Shown here one piece after another: positions 45,135-57,041 of a DNA stretch of 64,000 nucleotides. The DNA lies in the NCBI GenBank assembly GCA_029210265.1, contig JARGNP010000007.1:1-64000 (forward strand). Direction: 5' to 3'. Positions within the stretch are counted from its first letter, which is position 1. Each line of letters begins with the position of its first letter. The position numbers were made by a program, and so were the translations under genes. The notes beneath the pieces were generated by a model that was not told the origin of the DNA, did not search any database, and saw only the letters and a list, made by a program, of their open reading frames with translations. Origin of the DNA: Legionellaceae bacterium (GTDB taxonomy: Bacteria > Pseudomonadota > Gammaproteobacteria > Legionellales > Legionellaceae).

Positions 45135-45677
45135 CTATTTTTTCTTCGCTTCTTTGGAAACAATCACTTCACCAACTCGGCGTATTCCTTTACCTTTATA
45201 AGGCTCAGGCGGTCTTAACGCACGAATTTCAGCAGCCACTTGCCCAGCACGTTGTTTATTCGCACTTTTCAGGATAATGGTCGTGTTGTTTGGAATATCA
45301 GCTGTAACATCTTCAGGAAGTAGATATTCAGTTGGATGGGAGAAGCCAAGAGATAAATTAATTAACTTACCTTTAGCTTGCGCTCGGTACCCAACACCAA
45401 CTAATTCCAATGTTACGGCAAAACCTTCAGTCACACCGTGAACAGCATTACTCACGAGTGATCGCACTGTTCCTGCTTGCGACCAACCACGAGGATCTGT
45501 CGAGCTAGGAGAAAATGAAATTTTATTTGGCTCATCTTCTGAGCGTGTGACAGCGACCAGTGGATGGCAATGTGTAACCACACTTCCTTTAGGTCCTTTT
45601 ACAGTCACAATTCCTGGCTCAACAGTCAACTCAACAGTTGATGGTAGGAGCACAGGTTGTTTGGCTATTCTTGACAT
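45135..45677 (-). CDS. rplF: 50S ribosomal protein L6
   Basis: A 180-residue L6 with its two related halves: PVLLPSTVELTVEPGIVTVK at the start and LRPPEPYKGKGIRRVGEVIV near the end. GVGYRAQAKG is the family motif between them. Normal. Confidence 0.98.
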   Translation of the reverse strand: MSRIAKQPVLLPSTVELTVEPGIVTVKGPKGSVVTHCHPLVAVTRSEDEPNKISFSPSSTDPRGWSQAGTVRSLVSNAVHGVTEGFAVTLELVGVGYRAQAKGKLINLSLGFSHPTEYLLPEDVTADIPNNTTIILKSANKQRAGQVAAEIRALRPPEPYKGKGIRRVGEVIVSKEAKKK

Positions 45678-45694
45678 GTCTATCCTCGTTTGTA

Positions 45695-46090
45695 TTAAGC
45701 CACTTCACAAATGACTTCACCACCCATACCCTTTTGTCGGGCAACCACGTGGCTCATCACACCTTGCGAGGTTGACAAAATCGCCACACCAAAGCCAGGA
45801 ATAGAAGACAAATCTTTAACGGCTTTATACACACGAAGACCTGGTCGGCTGATACGCTTAAGGCGATCAATAACCGGACGTCCGTGGTAGTATTTAAGCT
45901 TTAAAGTCAATGACTTCATATTGCTTTCAGATGGTTCGACTGTATAGTCGCTAATATAGCCTTCTTCTTTTAAGACACGTGCAATCTCTTCTTTAAGATT
46001 GGACGAAACCATCATAACTTGTTGATGATTGGCTTGTTGTCCATTACGAATTCTCGTTAACATATCCGCTATGGGATCTTGCATACTCAT
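45695..46090 (-). CDS. rpsH: 30S ribosomal protein S8
   Basis: A 131-residue S8; in E. coli it represses the spc operon. It starts [19 protein letters not shown] and ends GEVICEVA, with [14 protein letters not shown] 46090 is chosen with GGAG seven bases upstream; the open frame continues 18 codons further into rpsN without conservation. Confidence 0.97.
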   Translation of the reverse strand: MSMQDPIADMLTRIRNGQQANHQQVMMVSSNLKEEIARVLKEEGYISDYTVEPSESNMKSLTLKLKYYHGRPVIDRLKRISRPGLRVYKAVKDLSSIPGFGVAILSTSQGVMSHVVARQKGMGGEVICEVA

Positions 46091-46112
46091 GGTTGTTCTC
46101 CAGTCGCTCGTA

Positions 46113-46415
46113 TTACCAGCTTGATTTTCGACCGCCGGTGACATTACCGACCATTAAATTCTCACGCAAACAAATCCTGCACAGTCCAAACTTGCGATAA
46201 ACCGCATGTTGCCTGCCACACTGCTGGCAGCGAGTTGAAAGCCGGGAAGGACTCGAGTTAAGCGGCAACTTATGCAACGCTTCTTGAGCCGCTCGAACCG
46301 CTTCCATATCTGTAGAAGACTTAATTGTCTTTTTTAACGCAATGCGCTCATCTCGGTATTTTTCAACCAAAGCTGCTTTTCCTGCTTCACGTTCAACAAT
46401 TGCTTTTCTAGCCAC
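46113..46415 (-). CDS. rpsN: 30S ribosomal protein S14, long form with zinc ribbon
   Basis: A 100-residue S14 of the long type ([20 protein letters not shown], and the ending [11 protein letters not shown]). Unlike the E. coli long form it keeps four cysteines, [20 protein letters not shown] followed by Cys, arranged C-x2-C-x12-C-x2-C as in the short zinc-binding form. From memory the same arrangement occurs in Legionella S14. Confidence 0.97.
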   Translation of the reverse strand: MARKAIVEREAGKAALVEKYRDERIALKKTIKSSTDMEAVRAAQEALHKLPLNSSPSRLSTRCQQCGRQHAVYRKFGLCRICLRENLMVGNVTGGRKSSW

Positions 46416-46430
46416 AATGACACCTTTTCG

Positions 46431-46982
46431 TTATTGTTCGTTATCTTTTTTCAATGGTAATTTGAAAGCTTCTAACAAAGCACGTGCTTCTTTATCTGTC
46501 TTTGCATTTGTAGTAATACAAATATCAAGACCTCGAATACAATCAATCTTATCAAAATCGATCTCAGGAAAAACGATTTGCTCTTTGATGCCCATAGAAT
46601 AATTTCCGGTACCATCAAAAGAACGGTTATTTAAGCCCCGAAAATCACGAACCCGTGGCAATGTAATCGAAATCAAACGGTCAAGAAATTCATACATGCG
46701 TGCACCGCGCAACGTCACTTTACAACCGATAGGCCAGGATTCTCTGATTTTAAAGCCAGCCAAGGAACGTTTTGCAAGACACACGACCGGCTTTTGACCT
46801 GCGATACGCGTCATATCGTCAACAGCAAACCCCATAACTTTTTTGTCATTAACCGCTTCACCAACACCCATATTAAGTGTGATCTTTTGAAGCTTAGGTA
46901 CTTGCATGACGTTATTGTAGTCAAAGCTTTTCATTAATGAAGCTACAATTTCGTTTTTATATAATTCTTTTAACCTAACCAT
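46431..46982 (-). CDS. rplE: 50S ribosomal protein L5
   Basis: A 183-residue L5, a 5S rRNA binder at the central protuberance. Motifs are [40 protein letters not shown] and the C-terminal [20 protein letters not shown]. Confidence 0.98.
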   Translation of the reverse strand: MVRLKELYKNEIVASLMKSFDYNNVMQVPKLQKITLNMGVGEAVNDKKVMGFAVDDMTRIAGQKPVVCLAKRSLAGFKIRESWPIGCKVTLRGARMYEFLDRLISITLPRVRDFRGLNNRSFDGTGNYSMGIKEQIVFPEIDFDKIDCIRGLDICITTNAKTDKEARALLEAFKLPLKKDNEQ

Positions 46983-46987
46983 TTTAA

Positions 46988-47314
46988 TTACCCCTGGTCG
47001 ACTACGTCTTGACTAGACTTGAAGTAACGCTCTTTGTGCTGAACGCCATCTTTATCAACAAATCTAAATCCAACTTTGTCTGCTTTTTTCGTGTTCGGAT
47101 TATACAAAGCGACATTTGATATTTGTAACAAAGCCTCTTGTGTTCGAATCTCTCCTTTTTGCTCTTTTTGAGGATTCGCTTTCACGTGCTTCTTAACCAG
47201 GTTTGCACCTTCAATTAAAAGCTTATCACCGAGCACACGAAGTACTTTTCCGACATGACCTTTACTTTTTCCGGTCGTTACAATTGCCGTATCATTTTTT
47301 CTAATGCGTTTCAT
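46988..47314 (-). CDS. rplX: 50S ribosomal protein L24
   Basis: A 108-residue L24 that initiates 50S assembly. It has the KOW motif region ([20 protein letters not shown]), [12 protein letters not shown] and [20 protein letters not shown]. Confidence 0.98.
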   Translation of the reverse strand: MKRIRKNDTAIVTTGKSKGHVGKVLRVLGDKLLIEGANLVKKHVKANPQKEQKGEIRTQEALLQISNVALYNPNTKKADKVGFRFVDKDGVQHKERYFKSSQDVVDQG

Positions 47315-47328
47315 GACATTTCCCTTCT

Positions 47329-47694
47329 TTACAAGACTTCAGGAGCCAAGGAAATGATTTTCATAAACCGCTCCCTCAATTCACGTGTCACAGGGCCAAA
47401 AATACGTGTCCCAACGGGATCGTGTTGAGTATTCAACAAAACAGCTGCGTTTCCATCAAATCGAATCACCGAACCGTCGGTACGACGAACAGGTGAGGCT
47501 GTACGAACTACAACCGCATTCATTACAACGCCTTTTTTGACCTTGCTTCGTGGAATCGCATCTCTCACGCTCACTTTAATCACATCACCAACCCGTGCAT
47601 AACGGCGATGTGAACCACCTAATACTTTGATGCACATGACTTTACGTGCGCCACTATTATCGGCGACATCGAGTACTGATTGCATTTGTATCAT
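47329..47694 (-). CDS. rplN: 50S ribosomal protein L14
   Basis: A 121-residue L14 beginning [20 protein letters not shown] and ending [12 protein letters not shown]. First gene of the spc operon; the 95-base gap upstream holds a promoter-like element. Confidence 0.98.
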   Translation of the reverse strand: MIQMQSVLDVADNSGARKVMCIKVLGGSHRRYARVGDVIKVSVRDAIPRSKVKKGVVMNAVVVRTASPVRRTDGSVIRFDGNAAVLLNTQHDPVGTRIFGPVTRELRERFMKIISLAPEVL

Positions 47695-47736
47695 TTCATT
47701 CTCCAGCTCTAACAGTCGTCCAGAAAAGGGCTCGCT

Positions 47737-47770
47737 AGTATACCAGCCCTCTGGGTATTTTGAAAGTCAA
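47737..47770 (-). promoter_or_regulatory. Candidate spc-operon promoter
   Basis: On the minus strand an extended -10 element, TGGTATACT, lies 43 bases before the rplN ATG. TTGACT occurs 22 bases further upstream, too far for an ideal -35. An inverted repeat (AGGGCT/AGCCCT) surrounds the -10. E. coli has its spc promoter in the same rpsQ-rplN gap. Confidence 0.5.
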
Positions 47771-47789
47771 TTAGTCTTAATTGATAGAT

Positions 47790-48041
47790 TTATGAAATCA
47801 CTTCAACAAGGACCCACGTTTTAAGCTTAGAAATGGGTCTGGACTCACGAATTTTTACAGTGTTACCCACTTGACAGACTTGCTGTTCATCATGCACATG
47901 CAGTTTAGTTTGACGTCGTAGTATTTTTCCGTACTTCGGATGCTTCACCGTACGCTCTACAGACACCACCGCGGTCTTATTCATTTTATTGCTTACTACC
48001 TTACCAATTAAGGTTGGTATTCTTTTCTCTTCAGTTGCCAT
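47790..48041 (-). CDS. rpsQ: 30S ribosomal protein S17
   Basis: An 83-residue S17. Motifs are [20 protein letters not shown] and [23 protein letters not shown] 48041 follows AGGTGA by five bases and overlaps rpmC by 11 bases. Last gene of the S10 operon. Confidence 0.97.
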   Translation of the reverse strand: MATEEKRIPTLIGKVVSNKMNKTAVVSVERTVKHPKYGKILRRQTKLHVHDEQQVCQVGNTVKIRESRPISKLKTWVLVEVIS

Positions 48042-48252
48042 GAGATTCACCTACATTTTTAGCCATCAGTGTTTTAATCCGAGCAATTTGTTTCCTAATC
48101 TCGGTCACTTGATGCGTTTGCTCTAAAGCCCCTTCAGTTTTTCGTTTCAAACGAAGAATAAACTGTTGTTTCCTGAGAGAAAGAAGCTCTGTTTTTAATT
48201 CATCAAGGCTCATTGCCTTTAGTTTTTGTTTGTTCTCGGCTAATTTACTCAT
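48031..48252 (-). CDS. rpmC: 50S ribosomal protein L29
   Basis: A 73-residue helical L29 ([20 protein letters not shown], then [15 protein letters not shown]). It is slightly longer than the E. coli protein at both ends and overlaps both neighbours. Confidence 0.97.
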   Translation of the reverse strand: MSKLAENKQKLKAMSLDELKTELLSLRKQQFILRLKRKTEGALEQTHQVTEIRKQIARIKTLMAKNVGESHGN

Positions 48253-48665
48253 TACATTACCCTACGTTCTGCAAAGGTTACTTTAAAAGGAAGCTTTGCT
48301 TTAGCAAGTTCAAAAGCCTCGAAAGCAAGCTCTCGCGAAACCCCTTCAACTTCAAATAACATTTTGCCAGGTTGAATTTGGGCTACCCAATACTCAACAC
48401 TACCTTTACCTCCACCCATTCTTACTTGGAGTGGTTTTTCAGTAATCGGCTTATCTGGAAATACACGAATCCATACTTTACCCCCACGCTTAATCTGGCG
48501 TGTTATAGCTCGTCGTGCAGATTCTATTTGCCGCGCAGTCAAACGACCCCGCCCTACGGCTTTCAGTCCAAACTGACCAAAGCTTACATCAGATCCCCGT
48601 TGGGCAAGCCCACGGTTTCGACCTTTCATTTGCTTTCTAAATTTCGTTCTATTTGGTTGTAACAT
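48252..48665 (-). CDS. rplP: 50S ribosomal protein L16
   Basis: A 137-residue L16 near the peptidyl transferase centre. It starts [18 protein letters not shown] and has [20 protein letters not shown] and the Arg-containing loop substrate of L16 hydroxylases (KGSVEYWVA). Normal length. Confidence 0.98.
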   Translation of the reverse strand: MLQPNRTKFRKQMKGRNRGLAQRGSDVSFGQFGLKAVGRGRLTARQIESARRAITRQIKRGGKVWIRVFPDKPITEKPLQVRMGGGKGSVEYWVAQIQPGKMLFEVEGVSRELAFEAFELAKAKLPFKVTFAERRVM

Positions 48666-48681
48666 AGTGGCTCATCCCCAT

Positions 48682-49341
48682 TTACTTACTACCATCGTCT
48701 TGACGATTTTTCTGAGGCGTGCTTTCACCTTTAAAAATCCAGACTTTGACACCGATGATACCGTAAGCTGTTTTAGATTCAGCGGTTCCGTAATCAATAT
48801 CGGCACGGAATGTATGCAAAGGCACACGACCTTCTCGATACGTTTCGCTTCTTGCAATTTCAGCACCACCTAATCGTCCACCGACCGTGATCTTAATACC
48901 TTTCGCACCAGATTTCATCGCAGAGTTTACAACACGCTTCATTGCACGACGGAACATGACACGCTGCTCTAACTGCTGTGCTACGCCTTCAGCCACTAAT
49001 GTTGCATCAAGCTCTGGCTTGCGAACTTCCTGGATATTCAAATGAACCGGAACACCTAACTTTTTAGCAATCTCAGCACGAAGTGCTTCAATCCCACCGC
49101 CTTTTTTACCAATCAAGACACCCGGTCTTGCGGTATGTATAGTAATTACGGCATTTTTAGCTGGGCGGTCAATTTGTATGCGGCTAACGGCAGCTGAAGC
49201 CAGCTTCCGCTTAAGCTCTTTTCTCAAGTTAATATCTTGATTCAAAAGCTTTGCATAATCTCGTTTTGTCGCAAACCAGTTAGAATTCCAAGTTTTGACG
49301 ATACCAAGACGTATACCAATCGGATTTACTTTTTGTCCCAT
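48682..49341 (-). CDS. rpsC: 30S ribosomal protein S3
   Basis: A 219-residue S3 at the mRNA entry. It begins [19 protein letters not shown], has the KH motif [20 protein letters not shown], and the C-terminal [19 protein letters not shown]. The last 20 residues are polar. Confidence 0.98.
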   Translation of the reverse strand: MGQKVNPIGIRLGIVKTWNSNWFATKRDYAKLLNQDINLRKELKRKLASAAVSRIQIDRPAKNAVITIHTARPGVLIGKKGGGIEALRAEIAKKLGVPVHLNIQEVRKPELDATLVAEGVAQQLEQRVMFRRAMKRVVNSAMKSGAKGIKITVGGRLGGAEIARSETYREGRVPLHTFRADIDYGTAESKTAYGIIGVKVWIFKGESTPQKNRQDDGSK

Positions 49342-49344
49342 GAG

Positions 49345-49680
49345 CTATTCCCCGTCAGATACTTTTAGCGTTATGTGGCAGGTACGCTTGCAAATTCGAT
49401 TTGCTCGGCCTTTCGCCCGAGCGCTAATTCGTTTCAAGGTACGTGCCTCATCAACAAAAACAACACCAACTTTTAAAGCATCGACATCAGCTCCAAAGTT
49501 ATGTTCAGCATTTGCAATTGCAGACTCAAGCAGCTTGAGCATCATCACAGCCCCTTTTTTAGGGGTGAATCGAAGAACGCCCATCGCTGTTGAAACATTT
49601 TCTTGGCGAATCATGTCTGCAACCAAACGGCCTTTTTGCGCAGACAAAGGCGCATTACTTAATTTTGCTGTAACTTCCAT
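49345..49680 (-). CDS. rplV: 50S ribosomal protein L22
   Basis: A 111-residue L22 whose beta-hairpin lines the exit tunnel. Motifs are [20 protein letters not shown] and [20 protein letters not shown]. Confidence 0.98.
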   Translation of the reverse strand: MEVTAKLSNAPLSAQKGRLVADMIRQENVSTAMGVLRFTPKKGAVMMLKLLESAIANAEHNFGADVDALKVGVVFVDEARTLKRISARAKGRANRICKRTCHITLKVSDGE

Positions 49681-49689
49681 CAGTTGCCT

Positions 49690-49968
49690 CTACTTGCCTT
49701 TAGTCTTTCTGTCGCCAGAGTGACCTTTGAACGTACGAGTTATAGAGAACTCACCCAATTTATGTCCAACCATATTATCTGTGATGTACACAGGTACATG
49801 ATCTTTTCCGTTATGGACCGCAATCGTCAACCCAATCATATCGGGAATAATAGTTGATCGTCGAGACCATGTTTTAATCGGCTTTTTCGACTTTGATTCA
49901 ACAACTGCCTCCACTTTTCTTAGGAGGTGTTGATCAATAAAAGGACCTTTTCTTATGGAACGAGCCAC
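49690..49968 (-). CDS. rpsS: 30S ribosomal protein S19
   Basis: A 92-residue S19: [40 protein letters not shown] and [20 protein letters not shown]. Normal. Confidence 0.98.
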   Translation of the reverse strand: MARSIRKGPFIDQHLLRKVEAVVESKSKKPIKTWSRRSTIIPDMIGLTIAVHNGKDHVPVYITDNMVGHKLGEFSITRTFKGHSGDRKTKGK

Positions 49969-49988
49969 GTTAATACCCTCTCAAGTAA

Positions 49989-50816
49989 TTATTTTTTCTT
50001 ACGTTTTCTGACGATGAAACGATCAGTACGTTTGTTTTTTCTTGTTTTATAACCTTTGGTTGGAACACCCCATGGTGTAACCGGATGCCGGCCACCTGAA
50101 GTTCGCCCTTCACCACCACCATGCGGATGGTCTACCGGGTTCATCGCAACACCACGAACCGTAGGACGGACACCACGCCAGCGTTTGGCACCAGCCTTAC
50201 CTAAAGACCGCAGGCTATGTTCACTATTTCCTACTTCACCTACAACTGCTCGACAGGATAATAACACCTTTCGAACCTCAGTGGATCGAAGTTTGATCAT
50301 GGCATAAGAACCTTCTCGAGCAACAATTTGTCCGCTCGCACCTGCACTTCGTAACATTTGAGCGCCACGACCAGGTTTAAGTTCCACACAATGGATCGTT
50401 GTACCAAGTGGAATATTCTTTAACGGTAAGCAATTTCCCGAACTAATCGGAGCATCATCACCACTTAAGACCGTATCACCTGCCGATAAACCAGCAGGAG
50501 CGATAATGTAACGCCGTTCGCCGTCTTTGTAAAGAATTAATGCAATAAGAGCCGAACGATTCGGATCATACTCAAGTCGCTCAACACATCCTTCGATACC
50601 GTCTTTTCGACGTTTAAAGTCAATAATACGATATTTGCTTTTACAACCACCACCAATGTGTCGAACGGTAATACGACCTTGGTTATTTCGACCACCACTT
50701 TTACTCTTGACTTCAAGTAAAGGCGCATGTGGTTTTCCTTTGTGCAGGTTCTTATGCACCACACGAATCTCACCACGTTTACCGGGTGATGTTGGTTTTG
50801 ATTTTAATAATACCAT
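49989..50816 (-). CDS. rplB: 50S ribosomal protein L2
   Basis: A 275-residue L2, essential for peptidyl transfer. [20 protein letters not shown] and the C-terminal [20 protein letters not shown] carry the conserved His region. Normal length. Confidence 0.98.
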   Translation of the reverse strand: MVLLKSKPTSPGKRGEIRVVHKNLHKGKPHAPLLEVKSKSGGRNNQGRITVRHIGGGCKSKYRIIDFKRRKDGIEGCVERLEYDPNRSALIALILYKDGERRYIIAPAGLSAGDTVLSGDDAPISSGNCLPLKNIPLGTTIHCVELKPGRGAQMLRSAGASGQIVAREGSYAMIKLRSTEVRKVLLSCRAVVGEVGNSEHSLRSLGKAGAKRWRGVRPTVRGVAMNPVDHPHGGGEGRTSGGRHPVTPWGVPTKGYKTRKNKRTDRFIVRKRKKK

Positions 50817-50827
50817 CTCTTTCTGCC

Positions 50828-51124
50828 TTATTCGGTCACGGTGAAATCAATGTCTTGCCCGGAATGCAAAGAAACATACGCTTTTTTCCAGTCAGAACGC
50901 TTTCCTTCTGTCTGTCTAAAACGTTTTTTCTTTCCAACCACGTTCACAACAGAAACTGATTTAACATCAACCTTGAACAACTGTTCAACAGCTAATTTAA
51001 TCTCTGTTTTTGTTGCAGACTTCAACACACGAAACGTAAACTGCTTGGCTTTCTCTGCGATTCGCGTTGTTTTTTCAGAGGTTATTGGTTCCAAGAGAAC
51101 CATCATTAAGCGTTCTGGATTCAT
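50828..51124 (-). CDS. rplW: 50S ribosomal protein L23
   Basis: A 98-residue L23, docking site for trigger factor and SRP. Motifs are [20 protein letters not shown] and [20 protein letters not shown]. It overlaps rplD by four bases. Confidence 0.98.
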   Translation of the reverse strand: MNPERLMMVLLEPITSEKTTRIAEKAKQFTFRVLKSATKTEIKLAVEQLFKVDVKSVSVVNVVGKKKRFRQTEGKRSDWKKAYVSLHSGQDIDFTVTE

Positions 51125-51726
51125 TGTAACTGCCCCTCTAACGTTTTAAGCGCTTCTTCTGTAATAATAACTTTTTCAAACCGAAGCAAGCTTACAGGAT
51201 CAATTGAAACAACGTCTCGAACATCGTATGAATGTAAATTACGTGACGCCAAATATTCAAACTCACCTAAGTCCTGAACCAAGACTAGAGCATTCGTTAA
51301 TTCTAACGATTGCATTTTAGCAAGAAACTCTTTTGTTTTCGGTGTGCTGCACTGAAAATCACTTAAAACAATAAGATGACCTTCGCGATGTAATTCAGAT
51401 ACGATACTTCGCATCGCACCTTGATACATTTTACGGTTAATTTTTTGAGAATAGTCACGCTTTTTAGCAGCAAATGTTACACCACCCGAGCGCCAAATTG
51501 GACTACGAATTGTTCCAGCACGTGCACGACCTGTTCCTTTTTGAGCCCATGGCTTTCTACCACCACCACGAACTTCAGAACGTGTTTTCTGTGCACTGTT
51601 ACCACTTCGAGCTTTGTTCATGTAAGCAACAACAGCTTGATGAATCAAACCTTTGTTGTAATCACAAGCAAAGACAGCATCATTCAGTGTAATTGCCGTA
51701 TCAGTATCTTGTGTTTTGAGTTCCAT
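51121..51726 (-). CDS. rplD: 50S ribosomal protein L4
   Basis: A 201-residue L4; in E. coli it also represses the S10 operon. The tunnel loop [20 protein letters not shown] is intact. Its start overlaps the rplC stop by one base. Confidence 0.98.
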   Translation of the reverse strand: MELKTQDTDTAITLNDAVFACDYNKGLIHQAVVAYMNKARSGNSAQKTRSEVRGGGRKPWAQKGTGRARAGTIRSPIWRSGGVTFAAKKRDYSQKINRKMYQGAMRSIVSELHREGHLIVLSDFQCSTPKTKEFLAKMQSLELTNALVLVQDLGEFEYLASRNLHSYDVRDVVSIDPVSLLRFEKVIITEEALKTLEGQLQ

Positions 51727-52373
51727 TATTTACTCCCTTCGCGCAGCTTAACGGCAGGTCTAATTTCAAGCCGGGCACCAGGTGCACCAGGGATAGCCCC
51801 CTTAATCAACAGAAGTTGACGCTCCACATCCACTCGAACCACTTCAAGGCTTTGAGTTGTGCAACGTTTACTTCCCATATGGCCAGCCATTTTTTTGCCT
51901 TTAAAGACACGACCTGGCGTTTGATTTTGACCAATCGAACCAGAAGCACGATGTGACAAAGAGTTACCGTGAGTTGCGTCTTGCATAGCAAAATTATGAC
52001 GCTTAATTACACCAGCAAAACCTTTACCCTTTGTTGTACCTGCAACATCAACAAATTGACCGTCAGAAAACACATCATTAACATTCAACTCTTGCCCTAA
52101 TGTGTAATCAGCAACAGAATCAACATTAAATTCACATTGCATATCACCTGCATCGATATTTGCTTTTGCAAAGTGACCTGCCATTGGCTTTGTCACTCGA
52201 TTCGTTTTTTTCGTTCCACCAGTAAGCTGTACCGCAGTATAGCCATCTCGCTCAAGTTGCTTTAACTGTGAAATACGATTTGGATGCACGTGAATAACAG
52301 AAACAGGAATTGCAGCCCCTTCCGGTGTAAACACTCGTGTCATACCAACTTTACGGCCTAATAAACCGATCAT
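51726..52373 (-). CDS. rplC: 50S ribosomal protein L3
   Basis: A 215-residue L3: [37 protein letters not shown] and the loop [20 protein letters not shown], which holds the Gln methylated by PrmB in E. coli. Normal. Confidence 0.98.
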   Translation of the reverse strand: MIGLLGRKVGMTRVFTPEGAAIPVSVIHVHPNRISQLKQLERDGYTAVQLTGGTKKTNRVTKPMAGHFAKANIDAGDMQCEFNVDSVADYTLGQELNVNDVFSDGQFVDVAGTTKGKGFAGVIKRHNFAMQDATHGNSLSHRASGSIGQNQTPGRVFKGKKMAGHMGSKRCTTQSLEVVRVDVERQLLLIKGAIPGAPGARLEIRPAVKLREGSK

Positions 52374-52405
52374 GATCCTAACCCCTCTTAAGCTTTTATC
52401 GCTGC

Positions 52406-52723
52406 CTAGTCGTCTAGGCTAATTTGCACATCAACGCCTGCAGCCAAATCCAATTTCATGAGTGCATCCACTGTTTTCTCAGTAGGATTCACTATGATAA
52501 CCAAACGTAAGTGTGTACGCAGCTCATATTGATCTTGTGCATCTTTATTTACATGCGGAGAAACCAATACTGAAAACTTCTCTTTGCGAACAGGCAAAGG
52601 GATAGGGCCACGAATTTGTGCCCCCGTACGTTTAACTGTATCAACAATCTCGCGTGTTGATGTATCAATCATCCGGTGGTCAAAGGACTTCAGACGAATT
52701 TTAATATTTTGATTGTTAGTCAT
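52406..52723 (-). CDS. rpsJ: 30S ribosomal protein S10
   Basis: A 105-residue S10, also known as NusE in antitermination. It has [20 protein letters not shown] and [20 protein letters not shown]. Five bases after tuf, so the str and S10 operons run together here. Confidence 0.98.
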   Translation of the reverse strand: MTNNQNIKIRLKSFDHRMIDTSTREIVDTVKRTGAQIRGPIPLPVRKEKFSVLVSPHVNKDAQDQYELRTHLRLVIIVNPTEKTVDALMKLDLAAGVDVQISLDD

Positions 52724-52728
52724 ATTCG

Positions 52729-53913
52729 TTACTCGATGATTTTAGCCACAACACCCGCACCTACGGTACGACCACCTTCCCGAATTGCAAAACGCAAACC
52801 TTCATGCATTGCAATCGGAGCCTGTAATGATATTTCAGCTTTAACATTATCACCAGGCATAACCATTTCTACACCTTCTGGCAATTTACAGTTTCCTGTA
52901 ACATCTGTCGTTCTGAAATAAAACTGCGGACGGTATCCATCAAAAAATGGGGTATGTCGACCACCTTCGTCTTTTGACAGAACATAAATTTCTGCTTCAA
53001 AACATACGTGCGGCTTGACCGTACCTGGATGTGCCAATACTTGACCACGCTCAACATCTTCACGTTTAACACCGCGGAGTAATACTCCCACGTTGTCGCC
53101 CGCTTGACCTTGGTCTAATAACTTACGGAACATCTCAACACCCGTACACGTGGTTTTAACCGTGTCACGAATACCAACAATTTCAACTTCTTCGCCAACT
53201 TTAACCACACCGCTTTCAACACGACCGGTCACAACCGTTCCGCGACCAGAAATAGAGAACACATCCTCAATCGGTAACAAAAATGGTTTATCTGTATCAC
53301 GTACAGGCTCCGGAATATATTCATCCATCGCTGCCACAAGCTTCTGAACAGACTCAACGCCTTTCGCATCACCTTCAAGGGCTTTCAATGCAGAACCGAT
53401 AACCACAGGAATATCATCACCTGGGAAATCATATGAGCTCAACAAATCACGAACTTCCATCTCAACCAGCTCTAAAAGCTCTTCATCATCAACCATATCG
53501 GCTTTATTCAAGAAAACAACGATGCAAGGCACACCAACCTGACGAGACAACAAGATATGCTCGCGCGTTTGCGGCATAGGACCGTCTGCTGCTGATACAA
53601 CTAAAATACCACCGTCCATTTGCGCAGCACCTGTAATCATGTTTTTCACATAATCGGCGTGTCCTGGGCAATCAACGTGAGCATAATGACGGGCAGCTGA
53701 TTCGTATTCAACATGCGCTGTTGAAATCGTAATACCACGAGCTCGCTCTTCAGGCGCTTTATCAATATTCTCAAAATCCACGGCAGCGCCACCAGACAGA
53801 TCTGCCATTACTTTGGTGATTGCTGCAGTCAACGTCGTTTTACCGTGGTCAACGTGACCAATTGTGCCGACGTTTACGTGCGGCTTATTACGTTCAAATT
53901 TTTCCTTTGCCAT
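52729..53913 (-). CDS. tuf: Elongation factor Tu
   Basis: A 394-residue GTPase that delivers aminoacyl-tRNA. G motifs are [40 protein letters not shown] and [16 protein letters not shown]. Domains 2 and 3 are complete, ending [12 protein letters not shown]. Only this copy lies in the window. Confidence 0.98.
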   Translation of the reverse strand: MAKEKFERNKPHVNVGTIGHVDHGKTTLTAAITKVMADLSGGAAVDFENIDKAPEERARGITISTAHVEYESAARHYAHVDCPGHADYVKNMITGAAQMDGGILVVSAADGPMPQTREHILLSRQVGVPCIVVFLNKADMVDDEELLELVEMEVRDLLSSYDFPGDDIPVVIGSALKALEGDAKGVESVQKLVAAMDEYIPEPVRDTDKPFLLPIEDVFSISGRGTVVTGRVESGVVKVGEEVEIVGIRDTVKTTCTGVEMFRKLLDQGQAGDNVGVLLRGVKREDVERGQVLAHPGTVKPHVCFEAEIYVLSKDEGGRHTPFFDGYRPQFYFRTTDVTGNCKLPEGVEMVMPGDNVKAEISLQAPIAMHEGLRFAIREGGRTVGAGVVAKIIE

Positions 53914-53924
53914 GTGTGACTACC

Positions 53925-56021
53925 TCACTCGCTCGTTTGTTTCTTAATGATTTCTTCAGCAATATTGCCTGGGGTCTCTGCATATTTAGAGAACTCCATG
54001 GTATACGTTGCTCGCCCTTGCGTTGCCGACCGAAGATCGGTTGAATAACCAAACATTTCTGCCAACGGTACTTCTGCGCGGATTACGCGACCTGCAGGCA
54101 TGTCATCCATCCCTTGAAGGATACCTCGACGACGGCTAATATCGCCCATTACATCCCCCATATACTCCTCAGGGGTGACAACTTCAACTTGCATCACTGG
54201 CTCAAGCAGTACAGGCGATGCTTTAATTGCACCCTGTTTAAAGCCCATAGAACCTGCAATTTTAAATGCCATTTCATTGGAGTCAACATCATGATATGAA
54301 CCGTCATATAAAGTGACTTTAACGTCCACAACAGGATAGCCAGCTATAACTCCATTCTGCATTTGCTCCTGAATACCTTTATCAACAGCAGGAATGTATT
54401 CACGAGGAACTACACCACCTACAATTTCATTGATAAACTCATAACCTGTTCCAGCAGGTTGAGGTTCAATACGAAGCCATACATGCCCATACTGGCCTCG
54501 ACCACCTGATTGTCGAACAAACTTACCTTCTTGCTCAACCGCTGTTTTCAAGCTTTCACGATAAGCAACTTGCGGTTTACCTACGTTCGCCTCAACCATA
54601 AATTCACGACGCATACGGTCAACAATAATCTCAAGGTGTAATTCACCCATACCTTCAATAATTGTTTGACCAGATTCCTCATCTGTGTGGACACGGAAAG
54701 AAGGATCTTCTTGTGCAAGTTTCCCAAGAGCCAATGACATTTTCTCTTGGTCTGCTTTTGTCTTAGGCTCAACAGCTACGGCAATAACCGGATCCGGAAA
54801 ATCCATACGCTCAAGCGTAATAACTTCTTTAGGATCGCAAATAGTATCACCGGTTGTTACCGTTTTAAGCCCAACGGCAGCAGCAATATCACCGGCCTGT
54901 ACTTCTTTAATTTCTTCACGTGAATTCGCGTGCATTTGCAACAAACGTCCGATACGTTCTTTTTTGCCTTTAACCGGGTTATAAATCGTATCGCCGGTTT
55001 TAACCACACCTGAATACGCTCTAAAATAAGTCAACGCACCAACAAAAGGATCCGTAGCAATTTTAAAAGCCAAAGCTGAAAAAGGTGCATCTAATGAAGT
55101 TTCGCGAGTTCCTTCCTCACCATCATCATCAACCCCCATAACTGCGGGAACTTCAAGTGGAGATGGTAAGTAATCAATCACCGCATCTAAAACCGCTTGC
55201 ACACCCTTATTCTTAAAGGCTGAACCACAGAAAACAGGTACAATTTCATTTCGAAGCGTTCGCTCTCGAAGACCTGCTCGAATTTCCTCTTCAGTAAGAA
55301 CTTCACCTTCGAGGTATTTATCCATCAAATCTTCAGATGCTTCAGCCGCTGCCTCAACAATTTCTACGCGAAGCGCTTCACATTGAGCAACCATATCATC
55401 AGGGATGTCTTTGTACTCAAACGTCATGCCTCGTGTCGCATCATCCCAAAAGATAGCTTTCATTTTAATAAGGTCAATTACACCCTTGAAATCTTCTTCC
55501 GCACCAAGATTCAATTGTAACACAACAGGATTGCCGCCCAAACGCTGTTTGATTTGGCCAACAACTCGCAAGAAATTAGCACCCATGCGATCCATCTTGT
55601 TCACAAAAACAATACGTGGAACGCCATACCTATCAGCTTGCTTCCAAACTGTTTCAGACTGGGGCTCAACACCAGAAACCGAGTCAAACACAACCACAGC
55701 GCCATCTAAAACACGCAATGAACGCTCAACCTCAATCATGAAGTCAACGTGACCAGGAGTATCAATAATATTAACACGATGCTTCGCATACTGAGCATCC
55801 ATTCCTGACCAATAACACGTTGTTGCCGCAGATGTAATTGTAATACCGCGCTCTTGCTCTTGAACCATCCAGTCCATGGTCGCTGCGCCATCATGAACTT
55901 CACCAATTTTGTGAGAGGTTCCTGTATAGAACAGTACACGTTCTGTTGTTGTTGTTTTTCCCGCATCAACGTGCGCAACAATACCAATATTTCGGTATAA
56001 ATCTAATGGAGTAGCTGACAC
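53925..56021 (-). CDS. fusA: Elongation factor G
   Basis: A 698-residue translocase GTPase. The true start is GTG 56021 ([19 protein letters not shown]), eight bases after GAGAGG; the open frame extends 38 codons into rpsG without conservation. G motifs are [47 protein letters not shown] and [14 protein letters not shown]. Domains III-V are complete. Confidence 0.97.
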   Translation of the reverse strand: MSATPLDLYRNIGIVAHVDAGKTTTTERVLFYTGTSHKIGEVHDGAATMDWMVQEQERGITITSAATTCYWSGMDAQYAKHRVNIIDTPGHVDFMIEVERSLRVLDGAVVVFDSVSGVEPQSETVWKQADRYGVPRIVFVNKMDRMGANFLRVVGQIKQRLGGNPVVLQLNLGAEEDFKGVIDLIKMKAIFWDDATRGMTFEYKDIPDDMVAQCEALRVEIVEAAAEASEDLMDKYLEGEVLTEEEIRAGLRERTLRNEIVPVFCGSAFKNKGVQAVLDAVIDYLPSPLEVPAVMGVDDDGEEGTRETSLDAPFSALAFKIATDPFVGALTYFRAYSGVVKTGDTIYNPVKGKKERIGRLLQMHANSREEIKEVQAGDIAAAVGLKTVTTGDTICDPKEVITLERMDFPDPVIAVAVEPKTKADQEKMSLALGKLAQEDPSFRVHTDEESGQTIIEGMGELHLEIIVDRMRREFMVEANVGKPQVAYRESLKTAVEQEGKFVRQSGGRGQYGHVWLRIEPQPAGTGYEFINEIVGGVVPREYIPAVDKGIQEQMQNGVIAGYPVVDVKVTLYDGSYHDVDSNEMAFKIAGSMGFKQGAIKASPVLLEPVMQVEVVTPEEYMGDVMGDISRRRGILQGMDDMPAGRVIRAEVPLAEMFGYSTDLRSATQGRATYTMEFSKYAETPGNIAEEIIKKQTSE

Positions 56022-56037
56022 TTCTATTACCTCTCTA

Positions 56038-56565
56038 TTAGTTCCATCTAAAATGAGCGAAAGCTTGGTTAGCTTTAGCCATTCGATGTGTTTCTTCACG
56101 CTTCTTAACAGCTGCGCCTTTATTTTCAGCCGCATCCATTAATTCACCAGCCAAACGTAGCATCATACCTTTCTCACCACGCGCTCGTGCAGCATTAACT
56201 AACCAACGCATACCTAATGCAACACTTCGCTCCGAACGAACTTCGACAGGAACTTGGTAGGTAGCACCACCCACACGTCGTGAACGAACTTCAACGCTCG
56301 GACGTATATTATCCAATGCGCTTTCAAAGCTACGTAATACAGACAAAGAACCTGTTCCTGAACGACCACTATCATCGTCAGCATCAGCTTTCTTTGTTTT
56401 GCGAAGGCGTTCTTCCATTACATCTAAAGCGCCATATACGACGGTTTCAGCAATGGATTTTTTACCACTGATCATCAATACGTTAATAAATTTAGCCAGC
56501 AACTCACTATGATGCTTAGGATCTGGTAAAATTTCACGTTTAGGTACTTCTCTTCTTCTTGGCAT
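56038..56565 (-). CDS. rpsG: 30S ribosomal protein S7 with an internal insertion
   Basis: A 175-residue S7. The N-terminus ([20 protein letters not shown]) and [17 protein letters not shown] are standard and the C-terminus ends AFAHFRWN. Compared with the usual 156-157 residues there are about 18 extra in one place: after GALDVMEER an Asp/Ser/Gly-rich stretch ([14 protein letters not shown]) precedes [16 protein letters not shown]. In E. coli S7 represses part of the str operon. Confidence 0.97.
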   Translation of the reverse strand: MPRRREVPKREILPDPKHHSELLAKFINVLMISGKKSIAETVVYGALDVMEERLRKTKKADADDDSGRSGTGSLSVLRSFESALDNIRPSVEVRSRRVGGATYQVPVEVRSERSVALGMRWLVNAARARGEKGMMLRLAGELMDAAENKGAAVKKREETHRMAKANQAFAHFRWN

Positions 56566-56606
56566 ATCTCGTTCCTACAGTCTCAGATGAATTTTCAGAA
56601 CTTCTG

Positions 56607-56987
56607 TTACTTTTTATTTTTCGGTCTTTTCGTACCGTACTTCGAGCGACCTTGCTTACGATCATTAACACCCGATGTATCCAAGCTTCCGCGTACCACA
56701 TGGTAACGCACACCTGGTAAATCTTTTACACGACCACCGCGAACTAACACCACGGAATGCTCTTGTAAATTATGCCCTTCCCCACCAATGTAGGAAGACA
56801 CTTCAAACCCGCTTGTCAAACGAACACGAGCAACCTTACGCATAGCCGAATTCGGCTTCTTTGGAGTCGTTGTATAAACGCGTGTACAAACACCACGACG
56901 TTGCGGACAGGCTTTTAAGGCCGGAACCTTACTCTTGTTCTTGACATCCTTGCGAGGCTTTCTCACTAACTGATTAATAGTCGCCAT
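56607..56987 (-). CDS. rpsL: 30S ribosomal protein S12
   Basis: A 126-residue S12 of the decoding centre. It starts [20 protein letters not shown]. The loops [19 protein letters not shown] and [16 protein letters not shown] are wild type at the two Lys positions where streptomycin-resistance changes occur. ATG 56987 is chosen over an upstream ATG at 57032. Confidence 0.98.
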   Translation of the reverse strand: MATINQLVRKPRKDVKNKSKVPALKACPQRRGVCTRVYTTTPKKPNSAMRKVARVRLTSGFEVSSYIGGEGHNLQEHSVVLVRGGRVKDLPGVRYHVVRGSLDTSGVNDRKQGRSKYGTKRPKNKK

Positions 56988-57041
56988 TGATCTTTTACTC
57001 CGAGCGGTAATATTTGATATTTTCAGCTGCATAAGGAGGCC

